Part shown: piece by piece, positions 1-9,248 of the stretch
Numbering within the stretch: the stretch's first letter is position 1
Layout of the letters: every line of letters begins with the position of its first letter
Assembly (NCBI GenBank): GCA_002394025.1
Contig: DGSV01000017.1
Span: 1-16,759, forward strand
Direction: 5' to 3'
DNA: 16,759 nt
Origin: Bacteroidales bacterium UBA4353
Lineage (GTDB): Bacteria; Bacteroidota; Bacteroidia; Bacteroidales; Paludibacteraceae
Translations under genes and position numbers: made by a program
The notes under the pieces: generated by a model
Told to the model about the DNA's origin: nothing
What the model saw: only the letters and a program-made list of their open reading frames with translations
Databases searched by the model: none

Positions 1-3000
1 CTCGGGGCGTCACAGATGCAGAAAGACAAGTTCGAACTCTACATCATGTACCGCAACGACAGTGTCGGTACCAGTCTGCAGTACCTGCCCGAAAGTGGGG
101 TGAAAGGTAAGCAGCTCATCAAAGTTCTCAATATGGACCGACTTGATATTCACAACAATACCAACCCTGACGGCAAATTCGACTATGTGGAGGGATATAC
201 CGTGCAGACCAGCACAGGACGTGTGATATTCCCGGTCTTGGAACCATTCGGAACATATATGCGGAATAAAATCGCTAATGATGGCATTGCCGATAAATAT
301 GTATTCCAAGAACTCTATGACTCTACACTTGTCATCGCACAAGAAATGACCGAGAAAGACAAATTTACCATCAAAGGTAAATATAAAGGCACCGCGGGTA
401 ATGTCATCAGTCTTAACGCTATGAATGTGCCTCGCGGTTCTGTCAAGGTTACAGCAGGTGGTGTGACCCTCAAGGAAAATGTGGACTACACTGTCGATTA
501 CACCATGGGAACAGTCACAATTCTTAACTCGTCGATTGTTGAGTCGGGAACAGCCGTAAATGTCAGCCTTGAGAACCAGTCCACATTCTCCATGCAACGC
601 AAGAGCCTATTCGGAGCCCATGCCGAATATACTTTCAGTCCCGACTTCAGCATAGGAGCCACGGTGATGCACCTAAATGAGAAACCTCTCACCACGAAGG
701 TTAACACCGGTAGCGAACCTCTCTCTAACACTATCTGGGGCGCAAATATCAGCTATCGCAAGGAATTTCAATGGCTCTCGAACCTGATAGACAAAATACC
801 GTGGATAACAGCCACACAGCCCTCGTCGTTCTCCATCAATGCCGAAGTGGCTCAACTGATACCGGGGCATACCAAAACCGTCAGCAAAGCAGGATTAGCA
901 TATATAGACGACTTTGAGAGCACGCAGACGAGCATCGACGTGCATTATCCCAACTACTGGAAACTGGCTTCGACACCTATGGACGACCTCTTCTCCGAAC
1001 AAGCCACCAAGAGCAACGCCATAGAATATGGTTTCGGCCGTGCACTGATGTCGTGGTATGCCATCGACCAAGTGCTCGTGGTGCCGCAAAACAACACCCC
1101 CTCGCACCTCTCCGGTGACATGGATGCCCTCTCTGACCACCGCGTGCGCGTGGTGCTTGAGCAGGAGATATTCCCCTATAAGGAAAGTCTGGCGACAGAT
1201 AACAGCCGTATGTCGGTGCTCAACTTGAGCTACTACCCCACAGAGCGTGGTCCCTACAACCTCGATACCGAAGGCATGAACGCCGACGGCACGCTCATTA
1301 ACCCCAAGAGCCGTTGGGGTGGCATGATGCGTAAACTCGATAACACGGACTTTGAAACGTCGAATATCGAGTATATAGAATTCTGGATGATGGACCCATT
1401 CCTGACAAACCCCAATCCTACGTATGAAGGCGGAGACCTGTACTTCAACCTTGGTGATATCAGTGAGGACATCCTTAAAGACGGCAAAAAATCATTTGAG
1501 CACGGACTGCCGGTATCGGGTGATGACGTGTCAACACTTGAAACCACAGTCTGGGGACGTGTGCCCAAGACATCCTCGACGGTAATAGCGTTCAGCAACG
1601 AAAGTGGCGCAAGGCGTAATCAGGACGTCGGTCTCAACGGATTATCGACCGAAAGCGAGTTCACTTTTGATACCTATGCCGACTATGAGTCGCGGCTGCG
1701 CAGCAAGGTTACAGACCCCGAAACGGTAGCCCGTTGGAACCAAGACCCGTTCTCGCCATTCAACGACCCCGCGGGCGACAACTATCATTTCTACAGAGGC
1801 TCGGACTACGACCGCGAACGCAAGTCTATCATAGAACGCTACCGATACTTCAACGGCACGGAAGGTAACTCGCCGGCCACGGAAAACTCCGCGGAAAGCT
1901 ATGGCACAGCATCAACATTGGAACCCGATATCGAGGATATAAACAAAGATAATACCCTCAACGAGTACGAGAAATTCTATGAATATAAAGTTGAGATACG
2001 CCGTGGTAAGATGGAAGTGGGTCAAAACTTCATCACCGACAAGATAACTTCCAAGGTAAAACTCGCCAACGGACAGACGACAGAGGTCAACTGGTATCAG
2101 TTCAAGATTCCTATTCGTCAGTACCAGAAGCGCTATGGCAATATCCGTAATTTCAAGAGTATCCGTTTCATGCGCCTGTTCCTCACAGGTTTCAGCGAAG
2201 AAACACACCTGCGCCTTGCTACACTGGACCTTGTGCGCGGTGAGTGGCGCGGATACACTAAAGACCTCATGCCGGCAGGTACTACAGCAGCCACCGAAGG
2301 ACAACTCACCGTGCAAGCGGTCAACTATGAGGAAAACTCTTCCAAGAGCCCTGTGAACTATGTGCTGCCACCGGGTATAACACGCCAAACGGACCCGGGA
2401 CAGGCGCAAATCATACAGCAAAACGAACAGGCTATGCTGCTGCGTGTCAACACCTTAGCGCCTAATGACGCCAGAGCGGTATATAAAAACGCTACATTTG
2501 ACATGCGTAACTACAAGAAGATACAAATGTTTGTGCATGCCGAGCGCCTCACCGACGAAACCACGGAACCTCTTGATGATAACCAACTTACATGCTTCAT
2601 CCGATTGGGCTCTGATTTGCAGAATAACTACTATGAATACGAGATACCACTCACTCTCACGCAACCCGGTGTCTATAGCAATGACCGCGAGAGTGACCGA
2701 CGCATAGTATGGCCTGACGCCAATATGTTCGACTTCCATCTCAGCGCTCTAACATCTGCCAAAAGGAAGCGTAATGCCGCCAAACGTGCCGGCACGGAGG
2801 GCGTATCGAATATGATTCCTTACATTGTATTTGACGACGAAAATGGTAACCCCCAAAACCGCGTCACGGTGATGGGTAACCCGACGTTGGGCGAGATAGA
2901 ACATATCATGATTGGTGTGCGCAACCGTAGCAGCCGACCAAAATCCGGTGAGATATGGGTCAACGAGATGCGTCTGTCGGAATATAACGAACAGGGCGGT

Positions 3001-5913
3001 TGGGCGGCAATGGCCAATGCGCAACTCGCCATTTCTGATATTGGACAAGTCAACGTAGCGGGAAGACTGGAAACGGCAGGCTATGGAGGCATTGAGAGCA
3101 ATGTGCTCACAAGAAATATGGAAGACCAATACCAACTGTCAGTGTCAACAGCCCTCGAGGGAGGAAGATTATTCCCCGAAAAAGCGAAACTGCAGATACC
3201 ACTCTACTATACTTACACCAGCCATACCAATTCTCCAAAATATAACCCGCTGGATACTGATATAGAACTTTCCGACGCACTTGACGAACTGGAAACCAAG
3301 CACGAGAAAGACAGCCTCAAGCAGATGTCGCAGACAGTGAGCAAAACACATAACTTCTCGGCATCGAACGTGCGAATTAACATACACAGCAAAAAGAAAA
3401 ATATGTTCTATGACCCTGCTAACTTCACATTCTCGTATAGTTACGCTCAACAACTTGACCGTGACCCGGAGATACAGAAAGATCAGGAAATAGTGCATAA
3501 CGGTTCTATCAACTACAGCTACGACTTCAACCCTAAACCGTGGGAACCTTTCAAAAACAGCGAGAAACTATCTAATCCGCACCTGAAATTCTTCAAGGAA
3601 TTCAATATCTACTACCTGCCGCAATCGTGGAGCGTAGGCACGGATATGCACCGTACTTTCAGCATGTTGCGTATGCGTGATTTTGACGTCACGGGCTCTA
3701 GTCAGATGGAACCGTCATTCAGCAAGGAATGGATGTGGAATAGGCAGTTTGATATCAAGTATAACCTCACCAAGAACCTCAAATTCACCCTGCAAGGCGC
3801 CACTAACGCTTCTATTGACGAGGCCAAATACACGCCGGAAATCATCAAGGAGTATGACCTGAGCCGCGACTATTTCGACCGCTGGCGCGATACCGTACGC
3901 CACTCGCTGCGACATGGAGGCTCGCCATTCTCCTATCAGCAGGTATTCACGGCATCGTGGAATGTGCCTCTCAACCGCTTCCCGGCATTGGATTGGATAA
4001 CGCTCAACGGAACATATAACGGCACCTATAATTGGAACTACATAGCCTCATCAACTGCCGGGCAGACCAATGAGATGGGTAATGAGGTTACCAGTTTAAG
4101 AACATGGCAGGTTGACGGACAGCTTAACTTCGAGAACTTATACAACAAGTCAAAATACCTCAAGCAAGTCAACCAACGCTTCAAGTCGGGAGCGGGCAAT
4201 GCCAGACGTCCCAATAGCAGACCCTTCATGCCCAAAAACTTCTCGCAGACGATAAGCGTCAAAGCCGGAGAACCTTTCTCGCTAACTCATAGGCTCAATA
4301 GTGACAACCTCAACGTAACATTCACACGCAACGGAAAACCCGTCAAACTCAACTATAAAGTTTCCGACAAAGGCAAGATCGTCATCACCTCAAAAACCGA
4401 TATGGATAATATCGAAGTTTCCGTCAATACCAAAGACCCCAACCAACGTAGTGGAGGTCAGAAATTCCTTGACGGTTTCGTGCGTTTCCTGATGATGGTG
4501 CGCAAAGCGCAAGTCACCTACAGGGCCTCTAACAGTCTTGCAATCGACGGTTTCAGGTCCACACCGGTATTTATGGGGCAGCAGAAACTCGGAGGCAGAA
4601 ATATGCTGGCGCCGGGCGTTGACTTCGCATTGGGTATGTTCGGCAAAAACTACCTCGAAAAAGCCAAAAGCAGAGGATGGTTAGCGCAGTCCGACTCAAT
4701 AGCAAAGCAGGCTACGGCGGCTAACACACAAGACTTCAATGTCAAAGTGTCGTTAGAACCTATTCCGGGACTCAAAATCGACGTCACGGGACAGCGGTAT
4801 ATAGCTTCTACGGAAGTTATTGACTATATGTTCGATGGCATGCCGTCAACATTCACCGGAAGCTATAATATCACACAGGTGGCAATAGGCACAGCATTTA
4901 AAAAGATAGGCAAGGTATCTGACAATTACCATTCGGCTACCTACGACCGCTTCCTTAGTCTGCGCGACGATGTTGCTCGTGACCTTGAAGCACGATACCG
5001 TAATACCACATATCCCACTACAGGCTTCATGACAGGTGAAGATGCGGTAGCATTAGCCGGTCAACGATACAACTCTGCCAACGGAGGCATCGACAAAAAT
5101 TCCGCGGATGTGCTTATACCTGCCTTTGTGGCGGCATATACAGGACGTGACCCGAGAAAAGTAGGTAATAACCCATTCCTCTCACTCAAACAAATGATGC
5201 CTAACTGGCGTGTGACATACGATGGTCTGATGATGATTCCGTGGTTCAAAAAACATTTCCAGTCCATTACGTTCACTCACGCATATACATGTAAGTATAG
5301 CGTGGGCTCTTACACCAGCTACAGCACGTGGGTAGGCGCTAATGACGGAAAAGACAAAACCCTGGGATACGTACGAAATGTGCAGACAGGACTGCCAATG
5401 CCATCATCAGCCTATGACATTGGTTCTGTAACTATTACAGAGCAATTCGCACCTCTCATAGGACTCAATATGACGCTCAAAAATAGTTTGTCAACAAAGT
5501 TTGAGTATAAGAAACAACGTACTATGTCGCTCAATATCAGCAGTACGCAACTCATCGAAAGCCTTTCCGACGAATTCGTGATAGGAGTCGGATATACCAT
5601 CAAAAACCTCTCGATGATAGTTAAGGGCAAGAATAATAGACAACGTAAAGTAAGTAACGACCTCAAAATAACCGCTGACTTCGCGTATAAAGATATTAAG
5701 TCCCTGCTGCGTAAAATTCAGGAAGATGTCACTCAAGCCTCATCAGGTAATAAGGTCTTCTCTATTAAGATAGCCGCGGACTATGTCATTAGTTCAAAAG
5801 TAAACCTGCAGGCATACTACGAACGTCAGGCCACCACACCTCTTATCTCAACTTCATACCCCGTCACTGTCTCTGACTTCGGCGTTAACCTCAGACTTAT
5901 GCTTACTAGATAA
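1..5913 (+). CDS. sprA: SprA/Sov, T9SS outer-membrane translocon (5' truncated)
   Basis: This is the C-terminal 1970 codons of SprA (called Sov in Porphyromonas), the giant outer-membrane beta-barrel through which T9SS cargo leaves the periplasm. The frame is open from base 1 (CTC GGG GCG), so the true start lies upstream; full-length family members are usually about 2,300-2,500 residues, so several hundred N-terminal residues are missing. Family hallmarks visible are the block SNTIWGANISYRKEF near window residues 242-256, the very conserved YIDDFE at residues 301-306 followed by WKLASTP, and the C-terminal stretch TTPLISTSYPVT ahead of a final beta-strand ending LMLTR. No frameshift or internal stop is seen. 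Long tracts of alternating polar and aromatic residues fit transmembrane strands. It is the first gene seen in a co-directional run. In characterised species SprA works with PorV and a periplasmic plug; neither gene is in this window. Confidence 0.96.
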   Translation, partial: LGASQMQKDKFELYIMYRNDSVGTSLQYLPESGVKGKQLIKVLNMDRLDIHNNTNPDGKFDYVEGYTVQTSTGRVIFPVLEPFGTYMRNKIANDGIADKYVFQELYDSTLVIAQEMTEKDKFTIKGKYKGTAGNVISLNAMNVPRGSVKVTAGGVTLKENVDYTVDYTMGTVTILNSSIVESGTAVNVSLENQSTFSMQRKSLFGAHAEYTFSPDFSIGATVMHLNEKPLTTKVNTGSEPLSNTIWGANISYRKEFQWLSNLIDKIPWITATQPSSFSINAEVAQLIPGHTKTVSKAGLAYIDDFESTQTSIDVHYPNYWKLASTPMDDLFSEQATKSNAIEYGFGRALMSWYAIDQVLVVPQNNTPSHLSGDMDALSDHRVRVVLEQEIFPYKESLATDNSRMSVLNLSYYPTERGPYNLDTEGMNADGTLINPKSRWGGMMRKLDNTDFETSNIEYIEFWMMDPFLTNPNPTYEGGDLYFNLGDISEDILKDGKKSFEHGLPVSGDDVSTLETTVWGRVPKTSSTVIAFSNESGARRNQDVGLNGLSTESEFTFDTYADYESRLRSKVTDPETVARWNQDPFSPFNDPAGDNYHFYRGSDYDRERKSIIERYRYFNGTEGNSPATENSAESYGTASTLEPDIEDINKDNTLNEYEKFYEYKVEIRRGKMEVGQNFITDKITSKVKLANGQTTEVNWYQFKIPIRQYQKRYGNIRNFKSIRFMRLFLTGFSEETHLRLATLDLVRGEWRGYTKDLMPAGTTAATEGQLTVQAVNYEENSSKSPVNYVLPPGITRQTDPGQAQIIQQNEQAMLLRVNTLAPNDARAVYKNATFDMRNYKKIQMFVHAERLTDETTEPLDDNQLTCFIRLGSDLQNNYYEYEIPLTLTQPGVYSNDRESDRRIVWPDANMFDFHLSALTSAKRKRNAAKRAGTEGVSNMIPYIVFDDENGNPQNRVTVMGNPTLGEIEHIMIGVRNRSSRPKSGEIWVNEMRLSEYNEQGGWAAMANAQLAISDIGQVNVAGRLETAGYGGIESNVLTRNMEDQYQLSVSTALEGGRLFPEKAKLQIPLYYTYTSHTNSPKYNPLDTDIELSDALDELETKHEKDSLKQMSQTVSKTHNFSASNVRINIHSKKKNMFYDPANFTFSYSYAQQLDRDPEIQKDQEIVHNGSINYSYDFNPKPWEPFKNSEKLSNPHLKFFKEFNIYYLPQSWSVGTDMHRTFSMLRMRDFDVTGSSQMEPSFSKEWMWNRQFDIKYNLTKNLKFTLQGATNASIDEAKYTPEIIKEYDLSRDYFDRWRDTVRHSLRHGGSPFSYQQVFTASWNVPLNRFPALDWITLNGTYNGTYNWNYIASSTAGQTNEMGNEVTSLRTWQVDGQLNFENLYNKSKYLKQVNQRFKSGAGNARRPNSRPFMPKNFSQTISVKAGEPFSLTHRLNSDNLNVTFTRNGKPVKLNYKVSDKGKIVITSKTDMDNIEVSVNTKDPNQRSGGQKFLDGFVRFLMMVRKAQVTYRASNSLAIDGFRSTPVFMGQQKLGGRNMLAPGVDFALGMFGKNYLEKAKSRGWLAQSDSIAKQATAANTQDFNVKVSLEPIPGLKIDVTGQRYIASTEVIDYMFDGMPSTFTGSYNITQVAIGTAFKKIGKVSDNYHSATYDRFLSLRDDVARDLEARYRNTTYPTTGFMTGEDAVALAGQRYNSANGGIDKNSADVLIPAFVAAYTGRDPRKVGNNPFLSLKQMMPNWRVTYDGLMMIPWFKKHFQSITFTHAYTCKYSVGSYTSYSTWVGANDGKDKTLGYVRNVQTGLPMPSSAYDIGSVTITEQFAPLIGLNMTLKNSLSTKFEYKKQRTMSLNISSTQLIESLSDEFVIGVGYTIKNLSMIVKGKNNRQRKVSNDLKITADFAYKDIKSLLRKIQEDVTQASSGNKVFSIKIAADYVISSKVNLQAYYERQATTPLISTSYPVTVSDFGVNLRLMLTR

Positions 5914-5921
5914 AACAGAAA

Positions 5922-6029
5922 GTTCTAGCAGTTCTAGTTGTTCTAGCAGTTCTAGCAGTTCTAGTTGTTCTAGCAGTTCTAGCGGTTCTAGCGGTTCTAG
6001 TTGTTCTAGCAGTTCTATCAATTCTATTG
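5922..6029. repeat. 9-bp tandem repeat, 12 units (GTTCTAGNN)
   Basis: Twelve head-to-tail 9-bp units start 8 bp after the sprA stop. The first ten read GTTCTAG plus CA, TT or CG; the last two are decayed (GTTCTATCA, ATTCTATTG). The order of end dinucleotides is CA-TT-CA, CA-TT-CA, CG-CG-TT-CA, so 5922-5948 and 5949-5975 are identical 27-bp copies, a sign of expansion by duplication. CTAG occurs ten times in about 90 bp. Units are not complementary to each other beyond CTAG, so no strong hairpin is expected. One frame would encode a serine-rich tract, but it lacks a start codon and is not taken as coding. Function unknown. Confidence 0.97.
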
Positions 6030-6034
6030 TCTTA

Positions 6035-6090
6035 ACTTCTTACTTCTTACTCCTTACTCCTTACTCCTTACTCCTAACTCCTAACTCAAT
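6035..6090. repeat. 7-bp tandem repeat (ACTYCTW), 7 units plus one decayed
   Basis: Heptamers follow the 9-bp array after five bases: two ACTTCTT, three ACTCCTT, two ACTCCTA and a decayed ACTCAAT. The array is unrelated in sequence to the 9-mer array next to it. The + strand is almost purely pyrimidine plus A. It ends seven bases before the proposed TTG start of mtgA, so it would lie in that gene's leader. Short heptameric repeats of this general kind are known between genes in Bacteroidota and cyanobacteria; that comparison is from memory. Confidence 0.95.
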
Positions 6091-6096
6091 CCCCCC

Positions 6097-6870
6097 TTGC
6101 CTCGTAGAACACGAAATAGAAAATTTCCTAAACCCCTGAAGATTATGCTATATGTTATTCTGGGGTTGTTTGCATTGAGCATTTTCAATGTCGTTCTGCT
6201 CAAGTATGTGCCTGTTTACTACACCCCCTTGATGCTTCGTCGCTCATGGGAGGCAGCCCGTGAGGGGCGTACGATCGACATGAAAAAGAAGTGGGTACCG
6301 ATAGATAAGATATCACCTAATGCCGTGCAGGCAGTCGTGGCTGCAGAAGACAATTATTTTCGTGGGCACTATGGTTTCTCGTGGGAGGGAATGCTCAAGG
6401 CCATGGAGAAAAATAAGATAAACTCCGAGTCCGGAAAAAACAAAATACGGGGCGGTTCTACCATCAGCCAACAATGCGCGAAAAACGTATTCACTTTTGG
6501 TTATCGCAACTATTTTCGAAAAGCCATCGAAGCCTATTATACGGTGCTCATAGAGTGGATATGGGGCAAACAGCGTATTATGGAGGTTTATCTCAACGTG
6601 ATAGAGATGGGAGATGGCGTTTTTGGCATAGAGGCATGCTCGCAGACCAATTTCCAAATACCAGCGTTAGAACTCACACGACGCCAAGCGGCGCTGATAG
6701 CGGTATGCCTGCCTTCGCCAAGAAAATTTTCTATCAAAAACCCTTCAAGTTACATAAGAGGCAGACAAACGACAATAGCTGCCTTAATGACTAAAATTGG
6801 TCCTCAACAGTTTGACAATGCCTCGCTTAAGGAAGCCCGTAAACGCTATCGTAATAGGTCTCGAAAATAA
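6097..6870 (+). CDS. mtgA: Monofunctional peptidoglycan glycosyltransferase
   Basis: This GT51 enzyme polymerises lipid II into glycan strands at the outer face of the inner membrane and lacks a transpeptidase domain. Read from TTG it is 257 residues, a normal length. A basic cytoplasmic tail (residues 2-15) precedes one membrane anchor (about 16-36). The catalytic motifs are in order: EDNYFRGHYGF (84-94, with catalytic Glu84), GGSTISQQCAKN (119-130), RKAIEAYYTVLIE (141-153), KQRIMEVYLNVIEMG (158-172) and GVFGIEA (174-180). The start is uncertain. No ATG lies between the in-frame stop at 6082 and the anchor, so either TTG 6097 or ATG 6145 is used; ATG 6145 would remove the basic tail that normally orients the anchor. 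A C6 run and the heptamer array precede TTG, with no Shine-Dalgarno. Three bases separate its stop from mtaB. Confidence 0.94.
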   Translation: MPRRTRNRKFPKPLKIMLYVILGLFALSIFNVVLLKYVPVYYTPLMLRRSWEAAREGRTIDMKKKWVPIDKISPNAVQAVVAAEDNYFRGHYGFSWEGMLKAMEKNKINSESGKNKIRGGSTISQQCAKNVFTFGYRNYFRKAIEAYYTVLIEWIWGKQRIMEVYLNVIEMGDGVFGIEACSQTNFQIPALELTRRQAALIAVCLPSPRKFSIKNPSSYIRGRQTTIAALMTKIGPQQFDNASLKEARKRYRNRSRK

Positions 6871-6873
6871 TTC

Positions 6874-8127
6874 ATGTACACATTTCGCTATCATACATTA
6901 GGGTGCAAACTTAATTTTGCCGAGTCGTCGGATATAGCCCGTCAGTTGCGTTCGATGGGTATGACCCCTGCCGGACGCGGACAGCAGGCTGATGTGGTAC
7001 TTGTTAATACATGTTCCGTGACCGACATAGCGGACCATAAAGGCCGACAGCTGATACATCGCCTCAATCGTGAAAACCCTTCAGCGTTGCTCGTGGTAAC
7101 CGGTTGTTATGCCCAGCTCAAAAGTGATGAAGTGGCGGATATTGAGGGTGTGGACATGGTATTGGGAGCTGCGGAAAAATTCTCTGCAGCGGACAAAATA
7201 TGGCACGCCCTGGAGCAAAGAACAGAGAATAAGACTATTGAAGTGTCTGACATACGTGCTCAAGATGTTTTCCATGGCAGCGTGAGTGCCGACGACCGCA
7301 CACGCCATTTCCTGAAAATACAGGACGGATGCGACTATTTCTGTTCATATTGTACCATACCCTTAGCGCGGGGCAAAAGCAGAAGCGCAACCATTGAACA
7401 GGTGATGAAAATACTGGAAACAACGATAGCGCAAGGAGCAAAGGAAATAGTAATAACAGGCGTTAATACCGGCGACTTCGGCAGGCGTAACGGCGAAAAT
7501 TTCTATGACTTGTTGCAACGTATGGACACCGTGGACGCTGATGTCAGATATCGAATATCAAGCATAGAACCCAACCTGCTTACCGATGAGATAATACACT
7601 TCGTAGCCGAAAGCCGACACTTTGCGCCTCACTTCCATATCCCACTGCAGAGCGGGTCCGATGACGTGCTCAAAATCATGAGACGACGCTACGACACATC
7701 ACTCTTTCGCTCCAAGGTGGAAACAATTATCTCGCTGATGCCGTATGCGTTTATCGGTGTTGATGTAATGACAGGCGTTAGGGGGGAAACGGACCAACAT
7801 TTCAATCAAACACGGAATTTCTTAGAGAGCATTCCTGTTGCGCAGCTGCACGTGTTTACCTATTCCGAACGAGCCAATACGGCAATGCTCGATGTTGATA
7901 TGGTGGTGCCGCAAAAGGAAAGGAAAAGACGTAGCGAAATACTGCATAACATCAGTATGCAGAAACATGAGACTTTTCTCAAAATTAATCATGGGCGCAA
8001 CGTAAGAGTACTCTGGGAAGGTGCAAAACATGACGGCATGATGGCGGGATTTTCAGAAAACTACATAAAAGTTTACAGACCTTACGACAAAAAACTGGTC
8101 AATACTTTTACAACAGAGACGCTGTGA
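6874..8127 (+). CDS. mtaB: tRNA t6A37 methylthiotransferase MtaB
   Basis: This radical-SAM enzyme converts N6-threonylcarbamoyladenosine at tRNA position 37 to its 2-methylthio form (ms2t6A) in ANN-decoding tRNAs. At 417 residues it has the family length. The N-terminal methylthiotransferase domain shows its three cluster cysteines in HTLGCKLNFAES (Cys11), NTCSVTD (Cys47) and GCYAQ (Cys78). The radical-SAM CxxxCxxC is Cys153, Cys157 and Cys160 in GCDYFCSYCTIPLARG. SAM-domain blocks include GVNTGDFG, SSIEPN, HFHIPLQSGSD and GVDVMTGVRGE. The C-terminus after about residue 370 is a short TRAM-like beta tail. The GCKLN signature separates MtaB from MiaB and RimO. It starts 3 bp after mtgA and overlaps the next gene by 4 bp, so it sits inside the operon although its role is housekeeping. 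Confidence 0.96.
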   Translation: MYTFRYHTLGCKLNFAESSDIARQLRSMGMTPAGRGQQADVVLVNTCSVTDIADHKGRQLIHRLNRENPSALLVVTGCYAQLKSDEVADIEGVDMVLGAAEKFSAADKIWHALEQRTENKTIEVSDIRAQDVFHGSVSADDRTRHFLKIQDGCDYFCSYCTIPLARGKSRSATIEQVMKILETTIAQGAKEIVITGVNTGDFGRRNGENFYDLLQRMDTVDADVRYRISSIEPNLLTDEIIHFVAESRHFAPHFHIPLQSGSDDVLKIMRRRYDTSLFRSKVETIISLMPYAFIGVDVMTGVRGETDQHFNQTRNFLESIPVAQLHVFTYSERANTAMLDVDMVVPQKERKRRSEILHNISMQKHETFLKINHGRNVRVLWEGAKHDGMMAGFSENYIKVYRPYDKKLVNTFTTETL

Positions 8128-9248
8128 AAGCTCTTATAAGACATATAACAACGCTTTTTATGCTACTATCAAGCCTTGAGGTCGCGGCTGAGTATAATGT
8201 GCAGTTTTATGTCAATGGCGAACTCCTCACAACGATGACCACAATAGACAACTATTTCCCTACCACACAAATGCCACTGCCGCATCTCAATAACGACAGC
8301 GTCTATTTCCTCGGTTGGACGGATAGTCCCATGCCCGAAACAATGTATGGCGATGAGACATCGGTCAGCTATTTTGACCTCTCGAAACAATTATTGTCCG
8401 ACATTGTGCTCTACGCTGTTTTTGCCGTGACGGAACCTGATGATAACGAAGGCTTTGCGCCACTAACAGATGCCTCACAACTCGTACCGGCATATCTCTA
8501 TGTGTTTACTGATTTCAACGACATAAACTCCGATAGCAAGCATGTTATGTCTGTCAATAGTAGCGACAATTTGGGACTCAAAGCTTCGCGGGAACCTGTT
8601 CTATTCACTGATGACGGACAGCTTGTGCCGGGCAGTGATGTCTTTGTCGGCCGAATGTTGTTCATCAATAATTTCTACCGTTTCATAAGGCACCACACCA
8701 CGCAGTCGCTTGCCATGAACAGCAAGAACAGAACATACCAACAGGTGTGCTTTGCCAATCCGCTGCCCGAGCGTTGGACTTCGGAAGGCAGAACATTCTC
8801 GGCATTCACGATTAATGTCAGCTCAAGCGGCAAAGTCAATATGGCGCTCGACGAAAAGCCGTCATCTCACATAGCCTACGGGCAACTAACGCGTGGTGGA
8901 TATACGGCAGAGGTGTTTCACAACATGAGCAATACATCATCACCCGTATCGCAAAAACCGCTATATCTATACTATAAACCTCAAAATGTCAAACGTATCA
9001 CACTTTTCCCGCTCGACCCGCCGCTTGTGCAAGCACTGAATGTTACTCAAGATTTCGTACTTGAGGTTCGTGACGGAATGATATGCGTGGATTTGAAGCG
9101 TATGACAAACATAGTGTTATATGACTTGCAGGGAAGACTGCTGTCAAAGGAAAAACTTACTGCCGGACACCACACACTTACAATCCCACAGGGCGTGAAG
9201 GTGATAATAGCGTATGTGGGACATCAAGTCAGAAAAATTGTATTATGA
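8124..9248 (+). CDS. Secreted protein with InlB-like repeat and T9SS-type C-terminal domain
   Basis: Not a named protein; 374 residues. The GTG start overlaps the mtaB stop by four bases (GTGA) and gives a full signal peptide (MKALIRHITTLFMLLSSLEVAA, cleavage near residue 22); the first in-frame ATG (8160) would cut that peptide short. Residues 24-101 resemble an InlB B-repeat/Listeria-Bacteroides repeat: a YNVQFYVNGELL strand, then FLGWTDSP and an ending LYAVFAV. The middle, about 110-300, is beta-rich and unrecognised; it includes VFVGRMLFINNFYRF and FSAFTINVSSSGKVNM. The last 60-70 residues, with IVLYDLQGRLLSKEKLTAGHHT and a final RKIVL (quoted in pieces: IVLYDLQGRLL, LTAGHHTLTI), match the type A T9SS sorting-domain pattern. 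It is probably exported by the Sec system and then the T9SS, by SprA if that is active. The final ATGA overlaps gldG by 4 bp, suggesting coupled translation. Confidence 0.85.
   Translation: MKALIRHITTLFMLLSSLEVAAEYNVQFYVNGELLTTMTTIDNYFPTTQMPLPHLNNDSVYFLGWTDSPMPETMYGDETSVSYFDLSKQLLSDIVLYAVFAVTEPDDNEGFAPLTDASQLVPAYLYVFTDFNDINSDSKHVMSVNSSDNLGLKASREPVLFTDDGQLVPGSDVFVGRMLFINNFYRFIRHHTTQSLAMNSKNRTYQQVCFANPLPERWTSEGRTFSAFTINVSSSGKVNMALDEKPSSHIAYGQLTRGGYTAEVFHNMSNTSSPVSQKPLYLYYKPQNVKRITLFPLDPPLVQALNVTQDFVLEVRDGMICVDLKRMTNIVLYDLQGRLLSKEKLTAGHHTLTIPQGVKVIIAYVGHQVRKIVL

Noticed and set aside
10..597. 195-codon open frame on the minus strand inside sprA
   Set aside because: Antisense to an unmistakable sprA frame, with no recognisable domain; it is a shadow of its codon pattern. 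The same holds for the other minus-strand frames in sprA, such as 1912-2421 and 3169-3498.
5923..6029. Serine-rich reading frame through the 9-bp repeats, possibly a frameshifted SprA extension
   Set aside because: SprA ends with its conserved C-terminal strand before the repeats, its own frame meets stops in them, and the serine frame has no start codon.
5922..6029. CRISPR-like array
   Set aside because: Units are 9 bp and contiguous with no spacers, and there are no cas genes.
6035..6090. Heptamer ACTCCTT as a functional anti-Shine-Dalgarno mimic or minus-strand ribosome-binding array
   Set aside because: The likeness to the 16S rRNA 3' end is short, no minus-strand gene follows, and Bacteroidota use Shine-Dalgarno pairing little.
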